A DNA stretch of 64,000 nucleotides from Gammaproteobacteria bacterium (GTDB taxonomy: Bacteria > Pseudomonadota > Gammaproteobacteria > Pseudomonadales > Azotimanducaceae): NCBI GenBank assembly GCA_018666555.1, contig JABIZD010000084.1, positions 1-64,000 of the forward strand. The letters are read 5' to 3'. Position 1 is the first letter of the stretch. Every line of letters starts with the position of its first letter. Below the pieces are notes generated by a model. The model did not search any database. It had not been told where the DNA came from and saw only the letters and a list, made by a program, of their open reading frames with translations. Made by a program: the position numbers and the translations under genes. Shown in pieces: positions 64,000 through 64,000 of this stretch.

Positions 64000-64000
64000 A

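Noticed and set aside
1-64000. CRISPR arrays, tRNA/rRNA genes, IS elements, integrases
   Set aside because: None seen on reading; tandem repeats found are coding or short start-site duplications.

Overview
The window looks like chromosomal DNA of an aerobic, probably marine, gammaproteobacterium. Support comes from the gene set: TrhO, YgiQ, a GTP-type PEP carboxykinase, IlvD, many acyl-CoA enzymes, luciferase-like flavin/F420 oxidoreductases, and a P450 resembling CYP153 alkane hydroxylases. Placement below class is inference; there is no rRNA, tRNA, IS element, integrase or CRISPR array in the window. Coding is dense and of fairly uniform style, with short operons on both strands.

Layout. 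1-3.2 kb: end of a ChbG/YdjC-like deacetylase, a thiolase-fold acetyltransferase and a luciferase-like monooxygenase (LLM). 3.2-4.6 kb: a secreted M48 metalloprotease. 4.9-22.8 kb: a large block of envelope proteins. It holds two secreted TPR/TonB-C proteins, two lipoproteins on the opposite strand, and then a tightly packed nine-gene operon (9303-21295): Pro/Ser-rich lipoprotein, glycine-zipper lipoprotein, membrane pseudokinase-TPR protein, PEGA-repeat/formylglycine-enzyme-like membrane protein, small secreted protein, ExbB/TolQ/MotA-type channel, Hsp70/actin-fold protein and two membrane-anchored von Willebrand A (VWA) proteins. A DUF4139-type secreted protein follows. 23-33.7 kb: acyl-CoA and small-molecule metabolism (VOC, thioesterase, GPH transporter, acyl-CoA ligase, Rieske protein, two LLMs, MDR reductase with epoxide hydrolase). 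33.8-46.1 kb: S1/P1 nuclease, a peroxiredoxin with an in-frame UGA at the catalytic position, MaoC hydratase, TrhO, GST, TPR-sulfotransferase, SirB1-like protein, APH-type kinase, MDR reductase, CaiB CoA-transferase, acyl-CoA ligase. 46.1-64 kb: YgiQ, PckG, thiolase, APC permease, IlvD, P450, PhzF and TauD/TfdA dioxygenase, LLM, second APH/EcKL kinase, SDR, enoyl-CoA hydratase, FemAB-like acetyltransferase, and the end of another LLM.

Two observations stand out. First, the 9.3-21.3 kb operon looks like a little-described envelope machine. Both VWA proteins begin with a short transmembrane segment preceded by an Asp (FLDIM / FLDVI). This resembles the proton-carrying helix of ExbD/TolR, and they are encoded just downstream of an ExbB/TolQ-like channel. 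I infer a proton-driven stator whose periplasmic output domain is a VWA fold, with pseudokinase, PEGA, Hsp70-like and lipoprotein partners. Second, the gene at 34919-35371 reads as a complete BCP-type peroxiredoxin only if an in-frame UGA at codon 45, the peroxidatic Cys position, is decoded as selenocysteine. A perfect 6-bp stem-loop starts 15 nt after that UGA, as expected for a bacterial SECIS.

The remaining genes fit a heterotrophic lifestyle based on fatty-acid, alkane-like or isoprenoid-like substrates: hydroxylation (P450, dioxygenase, LLMs), activation (acyl-CoA ligases, CaiB), beta-oxidation steps (MaoC, enoyl-CoA hydratase, thiolases), 4-hydroxyacyl handling (APH kinases, tentative) and gluconeogenesis (PckG).
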